Part shown: piece after piece, positions 20,807 through 33,121 of the stretch
How positions within the stretch are numbered: position 1 is the stretch's first letter
How the letters are laid out: every line of letters begins with the position of its first letter
Origin: Entrophospora sp. SA101
Lineage: Eukaryota; Glomeromycota; Glomeromycetes; Entrophosporales; Entrophosporaceae
Length of the DNA stretch: 35,221 nucleotides
Direction: 5' to 3'
Assembly: GCA_958430865.1 (NCBI GenBank)
Contig: CAUDNR010003890.1
Span: 80,456-115,676 of the forward strand
Position numbers and translations under genes: made by a program
Notes under the pieces: model-generated
Databases searched by the model: none
What the model was told of the DNA's origin: nothing
Seen by the model: the letters and a program-made list of their open reading frames with translations, nothing else

Positions 20807-20978
20807 TTATTGATATCCAATTTTATCACAAAATTTCTCTTCAGCTTGCTTTTGAAGAAGGTTGAATTTCTTACTATCATATATCCCTTTCAACATCCAT
20901 TTAACTGTGATGTGCTCAACTCCATTCCACAATTGGTTGAGGACTCTTTTAAATCCTTCGAATAAGAAGGATCCCTTC
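20807..20978 (-). pseudogene. Unrecognised 3'-exon-like segment
   Basis: After a TTTGCAG acceptor-like site the minus strand is open for about 57 codons to TAA (20807-20809). It starts KGSFLFEGFKRVLNQLWNG, continues VEHITVKWMLKGIYDSKKF and ends LLQKQAEEKFCDKIGYQ. The composition is strongly protein-like. Upstream DNA (21000-21060) is open in another frame (GIACFIDCENDTTIISLQEG) and could be a preceding exon. No family recognised. It is convergent with LCB1 and could be the last exon of a gene whose 5' part is lost. Confidence 0.35.
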
Positions 20979-21313
20979 CTGCAAAGAAATTATGGTTGTA
21001 TCATTTTCACAATCAATAAAACAAGCTATGCCTGTGAAGATACAAAATAAACAGCAGAAGTAGTATGGAAAACTTCCACCGGGTATTCATCAAATGATTC
21101 TTAAGTGTGGATTTCCTAACTACTATTAACTACCAATTTCTCTAATTATATAATTTAATTGCAAAAAAATATTCCGAATTCAATTATTAAATAATAAAAT
21201 CTATGTAATTTGTGTAATTATTACGTGTCTCGTGCAAATGAAATTGTCATAGGATGTTTTAATTAATTAAAAAGAAACCTTTTTTGTATCTTTTTTTTTT
21301 TAAATACATTCTT

Positions 21314-21505
21314 TCAAATATTATTATTCGTTTGCATTGTTCTTTCTAAATCCCCAGCCAATACACCCAGGATGTTTTTCAAAGAATAGTGGCCGTAAGT
21401 AGTTTGTGAATAGGGTCTACAATTAATTAGCCTTGATATTTCTATTGGATCAGGTTTATTATCACTGATTGCATCTATACATGGGTGTAGTTGCCCAAAA
21501 TAAAT
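21314..21505 (-). pseudogene. Unrecognised coding-like segment cut by a repeat
   Basis: The minus strand is open for about 60 codons, reading GQLHPCIDAISDNKPDPIEI, SRLINCRPYSQTTYGHYS and LKNILGVLAGDLERTM, to TGA at 21314-21316. The composition is protein-like, but I recognise no domain. Its 5' side runs into the inverted-repeat-rich segment starting near 21503, which may have truncated it. Whether it shares a gene with 20807-20978 is unknown. Confidence 0.35.
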
Positions 21506-21745
21506 TACACCACTATAATATGCCTTAACGCCGAATTGACGATTTCATATTAGCCGATCTGTAATTTTCGTCAATTTCAACAATTCGTTCATTTTTCAAT
21601 TTTTTTTTTTTAAACGGCTGTCAATATTTTATTGAATAAATTTTTTTTTCTTTTTTTAACGCACATTTCGGCATTATGGCGGTGTAATTCATTTCAACAT
21701 ACAGCGGCATATTAATTACACCACCATATTAATTCAGCATTACCT
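21503..21745. mobile_element. Degenerate MITE-like inverted repeat
   Basis: The left part has AATTACACCACTATAATATGCC and TAACGCCGAA; the right part (21670-21745) has GCATTATGGCGGTGTAATTC and GGCATATTAATTACACCACC. These are partly inverted relative to each other, around an A/T-rich middle. No target duplication is clear. Confidence 0.4.
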
Positions 21746-22084
21746 GATTCACATATATGGGTTGCATCATCATTATTTAGATCGATCTGGGTTATGTGAG
21801 CCTGGGTCACCTGCGGTGAGCCGGGTAGCCTGGTTGGATATTTATATTATTAGTATGTTATTTGTATACGACTGGAGGGGGGTACACTAAAGCTCAGATC
21901 TTTTATTTTGATTGGGTAGAAAGATACTAAAAAGGGGAGGTATGGGCTTTTAGCATACCCGGATGGTGTGATAAGAGTTTCAGAAATTCAATTTCAATGT
22001 TAAATGTTTTGTATTTTAAATAAAATTCTAAAATAACATTTCCGAATGCAAATTTAAATATTTATACAAATGCAGTTTGGCTAA
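21746..22084. other. G/C-richer intergenic patch
   Basis: A locally less AT-rich stretch (21770-21970) with a small hairpin GGTATGGGCTTTTAGCATACC. It was checked for tRNA features and none fit. Its role is unknown. Confidence 0.3.
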
Positions 22085-22545
22085 ATGGACACTCTAACAA
22101 CCATCATCGTCATCATCAACGTCTTTCAAAACTTGATGGGTTTTGCACTTAACCATCACATCTCTTGCTCTCCCCAATCTTCATGCTCTCAATGTCCGAA
22201 GTCAAATTCATTTATCCTGACAGTTATGCTAATCGAATCGGCTGGTACAGGAGTTAATTCTTGTATATATAAAGGCCATGCTCAAAGAGATGATGGGAAT
22301 GTACATTTTGGAATGATTAATTAATATCGTTTCTCACAGACTTGTGTAATGGTGTTTCTAAGAGACTAGGCTTGCATGATCCCATAGAATATCAACCACA
22401 CTATCAAGCCTTGGATCCTCATTCAGCAACTGCTATTTCTATTGCTGATTGCTCTCGGCTTCTCATTCTTCTACTTTACTACCCCACCACCTTACACCAG
22501 CCATCAATTATGTTGAGATTCGAAAAACTTCAACAATACTCTTAA
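22085..22545 (+). pseudogene. Unrecognised pair of open frames of atypical composition
   Basis: ATG 22085 opens 79 codons (MDTLTTIIVIINVFQNLMGF, then SCSPQSSCSQCPKSNSF) to a TAA at 22322-22324. A second open stretch, 22342-22545, reads GVSKRLGLHDPIEYQPHYQA, LDPHSATAISIADCSRLL, ending LQQYS. A CACAG acceptor-like site lies between them at 22336-22340. Base composition is clearly less AT-rich than the surroundings, hinting at coding or recently arrived DNA. No domain recognised. It could be one two-exon gene or a relic. Confidence 0.3.
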
Positions 22546-22860
22546 CGTCAAAGGATCCGATGAGGATCTCTCCTAGTCAGAGAGTCTAAACAAAATATCT
22601 AAACAAAATAGCTGGTCGTTCATTATATGATACTCCACTTGTTGAGTACTAATTTGTTGATGTATATTTTTACAAGATTTCTAAGTACTCTTACTGTTGG
22701 TTGATGACAAAAAATCTTTGTAATAAACTAGGCTAACTGCACCTAAACTATGATTCAGAAGATAATTCATTTTATAATTCTTTTACGCATTTAAATTTTT
22801 TATTTTTCAAATGCTATTTGAATTCCAAAGATTTTAAGATAAAGTTTCAATCTATTCAAT

Positions 22861-22980
22861 CTAATGTTTTGGATACTTACTGCTAGTCAGTATCTATCTA
22901 TTTGTAAAAATATTTTCAACCTAACTTTTTAGATACTTGCTGCTAGCCAGCATCTATTTAATTTGTAAATATAATTTGTA
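22861..22980. repeat. 60-bp tandem duplication
   Basis: 22861-22920 and 22921-22980 are two diverged copies in register: CTAATGTTTTGGATACTTAC against CTAACTTTTTAGATACTTGC, then TGCTAGTCAG against TGCTAGCCAG, then TATCTA against CATCTA and TTTGTAAA. The rest of 22546-23245 has no recognised gene. Confidence 0.8.
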
Positions 22981-23245
22981 TGAACATAATCTATAATTTT
23001 TTCCTATTTTATCAATGAAAATGTTCTCTATAGAGAGTTGTAATTATAAAGTACGTAACATATGGAACGTAACATAATATTGACATTGAAAACAAAATCT
23101 TTATTAAACCTGGAATTAAAAAAAATATCAATATGCTAGAAGATCACATATACACACAATAAGGTGATTAAACAATCAAATAGATGGTTTGGTAAATCTC
23201 TTATATTGAAAATGAAAAAAAAAATTTTGTCTTGCCTTTTAAATT

Positions 23246-23998
23246 TCAACCTTTTATTTTTTTTTGAAGTTTAACACGATCAAATCTTTTTTCACCCAAT
23301 TGTTTGAAATAAGGAACAAAATTAATATTTGGAGGTAATTTATCTTGATTCATAAACCAGTCTGCAACTGGATGAATAGTTCTTGGATCTGGTTGTTCTT
23401 TTTTAACAAAAAAGTCTAGTACATCTTTAGTTGTTCTTATGTTATTCAATTCAAGATTAGGAACTCTTTTTTTAGTTGCCAATGAACAATCTTTAAGAAT
23501 CTGTTGAAACACACACATATGTATGTAGAATAAATTTAATATTATGAATAAAACATGTAATATAAATCAGGATTATTTAAATTTTATTTTTTACCTGAAA
23601 TTTCATTTTTGGATCTGATAATTCAACATCTAACCAATTCTGACGTTTTAACTTCAAATGATGATTTACAATTTCATTAATCATTTTTTCAATTATCTGG
23701 GGTTTTGTCATTATCGGGCTATTTCGCAATATAATATTAAAATATTTAATATAAATATAATATAATATATATAAATTAATTAAAATTGAACATTCACAAA
23801 CATTTGTTTATTATTTTTTGGCTCCTCCCATAAAACTTTCATTCTATCCAACAAATCAATAATATTGAATTCTTGCTCCACTTCGACTCGACGGGTATTT
23901 CTTCTTGACATTGTCTGGTAATGTCGGCAGAATAAATGCAGATTTTGTTCCTTCTGACGGGTTCCTCGTAAAATAAATGCAAACATCAGCATGCTCAT
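23246..23998 (-). CDS. Mitochondrial large-ribosomal-subunit protein mL50
   Basis: Three exons read downward: 23998-23802, 23718-23595 and 23500-23246 (197, 124 and 255 nt; 191 aa). The first donor is GTTTGTG, the only choice that keeps the frame with the next exon; the second is GTAAAA. The N-terminus (MSMLMFAFILRGTRQKEQNL and on) is basic and lacks early acids, as in a mitochondrial presequence. The C-terminal domain carries the mL50 pattern: KRVPNLELNNIRTTKDVLDF, then a gap to LPPNINFVPYF, parallel to human mL50 (VPNSxLHQMxxVxDVLDFY...LPPNLKI). mL50 is a peripheral component of the mitoribosomal large subunit. The gene is divergent from NDUFV1 across a 1.2-kb gap. The family call is from memory of the motif. 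Confidence 0.8.
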
Positions 23999-24169
23999 TT
24001 AAAGAGAGACGCAATTGAGTAATATAGATTGGTTAGATTAACGCAGCAAATTTGTATTTGAAATTAGCCAATTAAAATTAATTTCACATATTAATTATAT
24101 AAATTTTTTATAAGGGATTAATTATCTCTATAAAAATGTAATTAATCGAATAATTATTCATTAAACACT

Positions 24170-24290
24170 ATTTTGTTTTATAAAAAGCATATATAATGGC
24201 AAAATAGGTTTATTTCGATTTCGATTTCGATTTCTTGAATCCCAAAATCGAAAATCGAAATTAATTTGGAGTGTTGTTTAAGATTGTTAT
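24170..24290. repeat. CGATTT repeat forming an imperfect inverted repeat
   Basis: A run of TTTCGATTTCGATTTCGA at about 24211-24232 faces AAAATCGAAAATCGAAATTA at about 24246-24264. The result is a hairpin-prone structure resembling a worn MITE centre. No ORF. Confidence 0.6.
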
Positions 24291-24300
24291 CACCAGGTGT

Positions 24301-24748
24301 TTATACACCACCAGATGTGTGAGTGGATTCATTAAGTAATGAGGGTACTTTAGGAGTCGTATTTAGATTATGTGATCTCAATACATTCAAATAGGTTTCA
24401 GTTTCTGATGATTGTGGGGTTGAAACATCCATTTGTAAAATGAAAGAAGTTGTTGGTATAGGTAGGTATATTCTACAAAAAATATACATATTTGAAATAT
24501 GCGTATGAATGTATGGAAAGTAGTGTATGTATATATATATATATATATTCTATTTAAATCGCCTCTGTTGTAGGGTTTCTATTTATATTAATAGATCCAT
24601 CTTCGTCATCATTATCATCATAAAGATCAAATTTTATAAATTTATTTTATATATTTTTCATCAAATATTCCAATGATTCTATTAAGTCTCCAAAAAAGCT
24701 TGGAATTCTTTCTTCTAATTGTATTAAAATATCTTTTGAAATCTTCAT
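24301..24748 (-). pseudogene. Unrecognised, probably decayed small gene
   Basis: From ATG 24748 the frame reads MKISKDILIQLEERIPSFFG, DLIESLEYLMKNI, one TAA, then in the same frame FIKFDLYDDNDDEDGSINI and NRNPTTEAI to a stop near 24553. After a TTTTTTGTAG acceptor-like site another open stretch reads MDVSTPQSSETETYLNVLRS and ends STHTSGGV (TAA at about 24301). An AT dinucleotide run separates them. No family recognised. The nonsense codon, unless it falls in an unseen intron, suggests a relic. Confidence 0.3.
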
Positions 24749-24857
24749 CGGCAATACTAAGTAAATGAAAAATAAAGTTACTTATATATAACTAGAATGA
24801 CGAATAATCACCATTCTTTTAATAGCTCGTAAATAATAAATATAATAAATAATAATA

Positions 24858-25022
24858 CAGTTCACTCTCTCTATAACGAACCCTCTGTCCCTATATGTAA
24901 TTTCTCTGCTTTTGGTTGTTATATAGAGAGAGAAATTAATTATAAAAAATTGAAACGGGGACAAAAGGGAAGTTCGTTATAGAGAAATTTTACTTAGTGG
25001 TCGTTATAGAGAGAGTAGACTG
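24858..25022. mobile_element. 165-bp pogo/Tigger-like MITE with TA duplication
   Basis: The left end CAGTTCACTCTCTCTATAAC and the inverted right end CAGTCTACTCTCTCTATAAC differ at two positions, and both continue GA. TA flanks both ends (24856-24857 and 25023-25024). CAGT...CTCTCTATAACGA ends with TA targets are typical of pogo/Tigger-type elements. It lies 165 bp before the NDUFV1 start codon. Confidence 0.85.
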
Positions 25023-25024
25023 TA

Positions 25025-25073
25025 TCCAGAGTTCGGTATAGCCAGGTTCGATATAGCCAGAGTCAACTGTACT
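25025..25073. mobile_element. Solo end of a second, related MITE
   Basis: Read on the minus strand this piece starts TACAGTTGACTCTGGCTATA followed by TCGAACCTGGCTATACC. It has the same CAGT-GACTCT start as the neighbouring element but a different subterminal repeat (GGCTATA). It directly abuts the 24858-25022 element, so one may have inserted beside or into the other. Confidence 0.5.
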
Positions 25074-25186
25074 TGTTTGTGAACGGCTATCACGGTCTAA
25101 TTAAAATGTCACATAAAAAAAGATAACAATCGATTTTGTCACATGGTGACTATGGTAATGTTCACTTTTGTTGTATACCATCAATA

Positions 25187-27296
<2,110 letters not shown>

Positions 27297-29003
27297 TCAT
27301 TATTTGATATTTATTTATTTGATTTAGAAGTGATTTACGATTTAATTTTTTTAAAATAAATTTTTTTATCTAAAGTATAAATTAATTGGATAGTAAAGAC
27401 TTTAAAAGTTATTATCATTGAGAACAGGAGCATTCTTATTGTGAAGAGCACTTTTAACTTACTCATTTTACTTGATAAAATTTGGAGTGGTGGGTTAATG
27501 ATCCTTGAATAAGATGATTAGAACCTCATCTGATATGTTAATTAGTAGAAAGATCAAATTGTTACAGATTTTTACATGATTTGGCTGATTGTGGTATTTC
27601 AGGGTCCTGTGACAAATCAATAACTCATCATATAGAGAAAATGAATTTGTTAAAATCAACTAATGGATCCAAAAATAGCATAAATAAATAAAATGCTCAT
27701 TGTAGGTAAATTTGTTTTCATATTCACTATAAAAATATGTAAAATTCACTTAAACTAATGTTGTAAGTAACTGTAATACACGCAGTGAGCCTGGATGTGA
27801 AGATTATTAGAGAAGAACCTGTGTATACAATTTTCTAATAGCACCTTTATTTGTATTTCTGCACCAAAGCAATAACTGCTGATAACAATTATAATTATTT
27901 TAAGAGCTTGTGGCCCTTGTATCTATGACAAATCTAACACTAGGCTTTTGCTCCTTGCAGAGGCCACAAAAAAAGGCCAGCTATTTCCACAGCCACTGGG
28001 CAAGGAGAAAACTTTGTACAAATAATTTGTAATGAAGTTGAATGGTTGTTTCCAAGCAAGAATAAAAAATTCAACTCCACATACAAGAAGCAAAAATTGG
28101 AAGAAATCAATAATGATAATTCATCACATCAATATTAATTTCACCCACACCTGTTAGAAGTAAAGGGGGCATGGAAATTAATGAAAAAATTTCAACAAAA
28201 ATATGTGACGTTTCAAAATCAAGTGTATCTGTGAACCATCTGCAAGAACAAACCAAATCAATCAACATTTACAAAAGGCAAAGCACCTGAGCATTAATAT
28301 AATGATGTTGAAGCAGTGAGGATGAGGAGGGGGAGGAACTCTAATTTTGGTTTTTGGTTTTTGTATTAAAAAAGATGACATTTGATACTGAAATGATAAT
28401 TGATAATTGATAAGCTATGAACGAAGCATAAGAATAATTAGTAGATGATCATTTTTTGGGATGGGTATAAAATGAATTTTTGTTATGCATGACCCTAGTC
28501 TCAAAGCCATACAAATGGGATTTGGGATTGTCCCGTATTGTGAGATTGTGTCCGGATCTCACTAACATCCCAATAATTTATTTAATAATAATACTACTAA
28601 TATATATTGAGTTTCAGTATAATTTGGAGCAAATGTCACAAAAATTGCCAATTGTCAACCTAAAACTAATCTCAAAAAGTAATTTGTGCACATGATGTTG
28701 GACCCCACTCTTGTATGTTTGTAACATATAATATTGGACCTCCCATTTGGTGGTAGTACAATTGTGTTAATTTTGGGCTCTGTAATTTATGATTAATCCA
28801 AAAACATATTCAATTGGTCTTTTGATCCCGTTATATGAAAAATTGAAACCTATAATTAAATATGGGTGCGAAATTCCTTTTGATTGGTTAATTTATGTGA
28901 AATTAAATTTATTTAAGAATTAAAAAATTGTAAATAAATATTATTATTAGAATTATAATCATCTTTTTAATTTTAAAAATAAAATTTTGATTTGTCTTTA
29001 TTA
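27297..29003. other. Convergent intergenic region with unassigned open segments and a nested palindrome
   Basis: At 27944-28138 the plus strand is open (AFAPCRGHKKRPAISTATGQ, then ICNEVEWLFPSKNKK to TAA 28136-28138). In another frame, about 28141-28290 gives SPTPVRSKGGMEINEKISTK and onward to a TGA. Both look coding-like but are unrecognised, and may be exons of a relic. At 28522-28573 two nested inverted repeats lie around TGTGTCCGG: TTGGGAT/ATCCCAA outside and GTGAGAT/ATCTCAC inside. The remaining DNA is AT-rich and featureless. Confidence 0.35.
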
Positions 29004-31713
29004 TTATCGATTTCCCATTCCAGCAAGAATATCCTATATATAAAATATAAAATAAATATTACAACTGTTTTACCATTATCGTTTTTTCTGAAAAAAATAA
29101 TAAAATTAATTAATTACCTGAAATTTATTTGTATGACGCAGGAAAAAATCTCCAAATCGTCTACCAATTTTTGATTCAGCAATATGAATCATATCCTTAT
29201 TTGTCAAAAAATTATTAATGAGAGCAAATGCACATTTATATAAATTAAGATTACTAATTAATATAATGAACTTACCTGTTTTAAACAAAAGTCAAGATCA
29301 GAAGTGGTAGCATATTCTCCTTCAAGTAATGTTCCACTAGTCCATTTTTGTTGACGTGATTTTTGTTTAACAACAAGCAATTGTGATCTAATAACAATAA
29401 TAATTATTTATTTTTATTCTTTTGCAATTAAATTGTAACTTAAAAAGAAGTGACCTTTTATTTTTGCTCACCTTAATTTTTCAGGATCTGTTTCTAAAAA
29501 GGTTGCCAGCTTATCAATACTCATAGTTGTATATAATTTCAAATAAGATCTTAATGTTGGAATTAATATATGGTGCCGAGCATCATTGATAAAAATTTTT
29601 GCATGATGACGATGAGGTTCCTTTAAAAAAATTTTAAATTATTAGTTTTTCAAATAAATAAGGTTTAGCCTTTTTAATATTAAGCCATTATATTATTCAC
29701 ATTATTACTAATTATAATTATAATGGTGATTATAAACACATACAATAAGTTGATTCAATACATTTGGATCATCAAAATTTGGACCATTTGGTGAAATAAA
29801 CTTTGGACAAGCATATAAAAATAAATCTTCAAATGTTTGAATACCTTCTTCACTATAAGATAATATAACCATTTAAATGATTAATAAAATTTACATGCAT
29901 GTATTTGTGTATTTATGGCAAGTAAGCAAGTTGGTTTAATACTAACCCACGTTGCATTTTTGACAAATGTTCTCCATATTTTTCTTTTAAATAAGGTTGG
30001 ATATTTTCATCTAATCTTGTTGGACATAGTGTGACACATATAGCCAATAAAGCATACATTTGATCACTTTTTTTGTTGATCTGTAATAAATTTTTTTAAT
30101 AATATGTTTTAATTCCATTAAATTAAATAAAGATAAACATTATTATTGTTGTTACCTGATCAAATTGATAATATCTAGTATGGTACATTTTTGTTCTTGT
30201 AATAAATAAAAGAATATGCGAAAATACCCTTATGGCATCTGCATATCTTCTCATCATCATGTAAGAAAATCCAACATAATAGAAAACTGTCACATGACAA
30301 GCAGTAACACGTGCAAAAAGTGCCTATATGATAATAGATTTATTTATTGTAATTATTTTGGTATTATTTCTTTATGAAAAATAAACAAAAAAATTTTTAA
30401 TAAAAAATATTTACTTTTTTATTGAGTTCAATATTATCCATCATTTTCAATGCTAATGTATAATCACCTAATAAGCAATGAACTCTCAAAAGCCCAATAA
30501 TACTGAAATAACCCAACATCTTGTATAATGTACGTGATCCATATTCCCCTGCAACTTCACTATATAAAAATTTTTTTTCCTTAACATATTTTTTTCCAAA
30601 ATATTATATATATAAATAATATTTTCAAGATACCCACATCATATCACCACCATTTTTGCTTACAAGTAGTTGTTCTGTAATTTTTGATTTTGTAATTAAA
30701 GAATATAATACATTTAAAACACTATAACAACTCCAAGCCTGTTATAATTCAACCAATATAAAATGTCCAGATTAATTATAAATACTCTTTTTTATCTTTA
30801 CTTTCTACATAATAAGCATATTTGCAGAATATAATATATATACCTGGACATTATCCCTTAACAAAGCAATTTCTTCCTCAGTCTTATTTTTAAGACGATT
30901 ACGATAATTACAGAATGTTTGGAATTGATAGATGAACTCATCAATAATATCCCACAACCATTGGTTTGGTAATTCCAAATTAACTGGTCCATCAGAATCT
31001 ATATACACACAGTATTTAATATGATTATTTATCAAAGATCTTTTTTTTATTTAAGACAATCAAAATAATTACCAATTAATGATCACTTACTTAATATATA
31101 ATTGAAAAGATCACAATAATTTTCATAAGAATGAAATCTGTGCTCAATAGTTGGTGTAAGTTTTGAATAAATATGGCGATAATATAATTCACGATACAAT
31201 GTTAAAAATAATTGATCTAATGAGAATATGATCAAAGAAATTAAATAATAATAATAATGTTATTATTTTAAAAATCAAATAAAGAATTTGATTAATAATT
31301 AATTTACCATCATTCACTAAAGGTGCAATTAACTCTGCATCAGGCCAAAAAGTTTCAGGATAAAATTCTTCTGTCAATTGATTAAAAGTATTTTCATATA
31401 TACTATGCAATTCATGAACATTATTTTCTAAAATGTTTCTATGAAAGTATACAATGAAGTTCTTTACAATATCAGGTATCTCTTCATATTGACTTTGCAT
31501 CATTATTTGCATTGCAATTTGATCTTGTAATACTAAATTGATTTTTAAAAAAAGCCTTAGGTACACATATATAGTATAAAATTGACTAATAAAAAATATA
31601 TGTTATATACCTTCACCATCTAACTCATCATCAACTCCAATATAAACATTATTATTTAAAGCAGCTTCAACATCAGAAACTAAATCTATGTCATCTTCGT
31701 CTTGATACAACAT
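29004..31713 (-). CDS. Translation initiation factor eIF3 subunit L
   Basis: eIF3L is a PCI-domain subunit of the eIF3 octamer scaffold that binds the 40S ribosome during initiation. Thirteen exons read downward: 31713-31611, 31532-31308, 31216-31091, 30998-30844, 30738-30638, 30559-30415, 30323-30156, 30080-29947, 29852-29744, 29620-29472, 29387-29276, 29195-29118 and 29033-29004 (1635 nt, 544 aa; human 564). Every phase closes with GT-AG introns. Signatures include [79 protein letters not shown] and [18 protein letters not shown], all close to animal eIF3L. The first exon is short and acidic ([14 protein letters not shown]). Presence of this subunit is itself informative, since S. cerevisiae lacks eIF3L while filamentous and early-diverging fungi keep it. 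Confidence 0.96.
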
Positions 31714-31958
31714 ATTGAAAATATTTAAAAATTAAATTTTTTAAAAAGATCATCAAAAAAATTTAAAAATCTCAAAAAAAATCACGTGGATTTATTTTAT
31801 TCGCGCAAGTTTTTTCGAATTAGATTACAAAGATTCAAGAACCAGAATTAAGTGTTATTCCAGTAATAATAAAATCTTCAAATGATAAAAAATCAATAGT
31901 ATGTGAGGATGGTTATTCGAAGAATTTGTATTTAAATAAATAAAAAATTTTCTATATT
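31714..31958. other. eIF3L 5' flank
   Basis: AT-rich; nothing recognised besides the position upstream of eIF3L. Confidence 0.4.
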
Positions 31959-32084
31959 AGTGTTGGTCGCCAAAATTACTTTGAAGAGACGAAATTCAAA
32001 ACTAAAAAAATTAAAAGTTCTATGTCAAAACTAGTTTCAGAAACCTTTTGACTTTCGAAACTTTATAGTTTTGGAAACCAACAT
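31959..32084. mobile_element. MITE-like inverted repeat, about 126 bp
   Basis: The left arm TGTTGGTCGCCAAAAT (from 31961) and the right arm read inverted, TGTTGGTTTCCAAAACT (to 32082), match at most positions. The inside carries TTTCGAAA/TTTCAGAAAC motifs. The target duplication is unclear. Confidence 0.6.
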
Positions 32085-32759
32085 TAATGTATATGTGTTT
32101 AAACAAAAATATTATATCTATTTAGAACATGGTTCAGCGTACATGCTTTAGATTGTAATGTGTAGGTTTTTTTATTACTACTACTGTTGCTACTTTACGA
32201 ATTATTTTTAATTTATTCAATGCATAATATTAAATTTTGTAATGGTCTACGTCAAGTAAAATTTCCATTGTTTTGTGGAAATGTACCATTTTCACGTTTA
32301 AAACATTGACAACCCTATCATGTAAGATTTGACAACTTAATTAATTGAAAATATGAATACATATGCGCTGGTTTTGTTTGATCCCCAATAGTATATTTTT
32401 ATAGGTTGCAATGAGTTTGTGTAATCATCACATTACGCAAGCATCAACTTTCAGAAAATTTGACAAAGCAAATTTTCTTTTACAATATTGTTAAGTTTTT
32501 GCAACCCATCAATGCTCACAGCATCCAATCTTCTAAACCACCTATCATTGGCGAAATTGTTGTATTGCTGACATTACCAACATCATGACTTGGAGCATTC
32601 GAAAGGTTTGATTGATTTCATTATGATAGATGTATGAATTCAAAAAAGGATAGTCCGTTTTAAATTTTTTAGAGGTGTTAGAACTTTCAATATCTTCTGG
32701 GTGTTGCAAATTATGTTTGACATTGTTTTTAATTCACAGATCATATTTATCAACCAGGG
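32085..32759. other. Intergenic DNA, nothing recognised
   Basis: No open frame with protein-like content on either strand and no obvious repeat. Confidence 0.45.
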
Positions 32760-32769
32760 AATTTAGGAC

Positions 32770-32983
32770 AGGTATATACAGGTCGAGTACAGTACACTTC
32801 ATGCAGTAGAATTAGATTGAGTACAGTAAGTACAATATGCTTAGGTTGAATACAATAATAATAAGTACAATTATAGGCCTCACACACCCAACCCCAAAAA
32901 AGGAATGTAAGTACAATTATCATTACCAAAAATGGTTAAAAATGACTCACTGCACAAAATGTACTGTACTCAATCTAACAACC
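32770..32983. mobile_element. MITE with 10-bp flanking direct repeat
   Basis: AATTTAGGAC occurs directly on both sides (32760-32769 and 32984-32993). The inner arms share GAGTACAGTACA in inverted orientation (about 32792-32803 and 32961-32974), followed by a conserved TGCAGT. The element is 214 bp with no ORF. A 9-10 bp duplication would suit a MULE-type element, though the outermost 10 bp of the arms match poorly. Confidence 0.55.
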
Positions 32984-33121
32984 AATTTAGGACCGGACCT
33001 GGGATAATTATACTTGAACACTGGTATGGTGAAAATGGGGTAGTGTCTATTTGATTAGAATTTATTAATATAATAATTTACAGCATAATAAGAATAACAT
33101 TAATGTTGAAATTGATATTTA

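Noticed and set aside
21780..21980. Possible tRNA in the G/C-richer patch
   Set aside because: No TTCGAAT-type T-loop, no acceptor stem pairing and no anticodon arm could be laid out.
28992..29174. 60-aa plus-strand ORF
   Set aside because: It overlaps the last exons of eIF3L on the other strand and has no coding character of its own.
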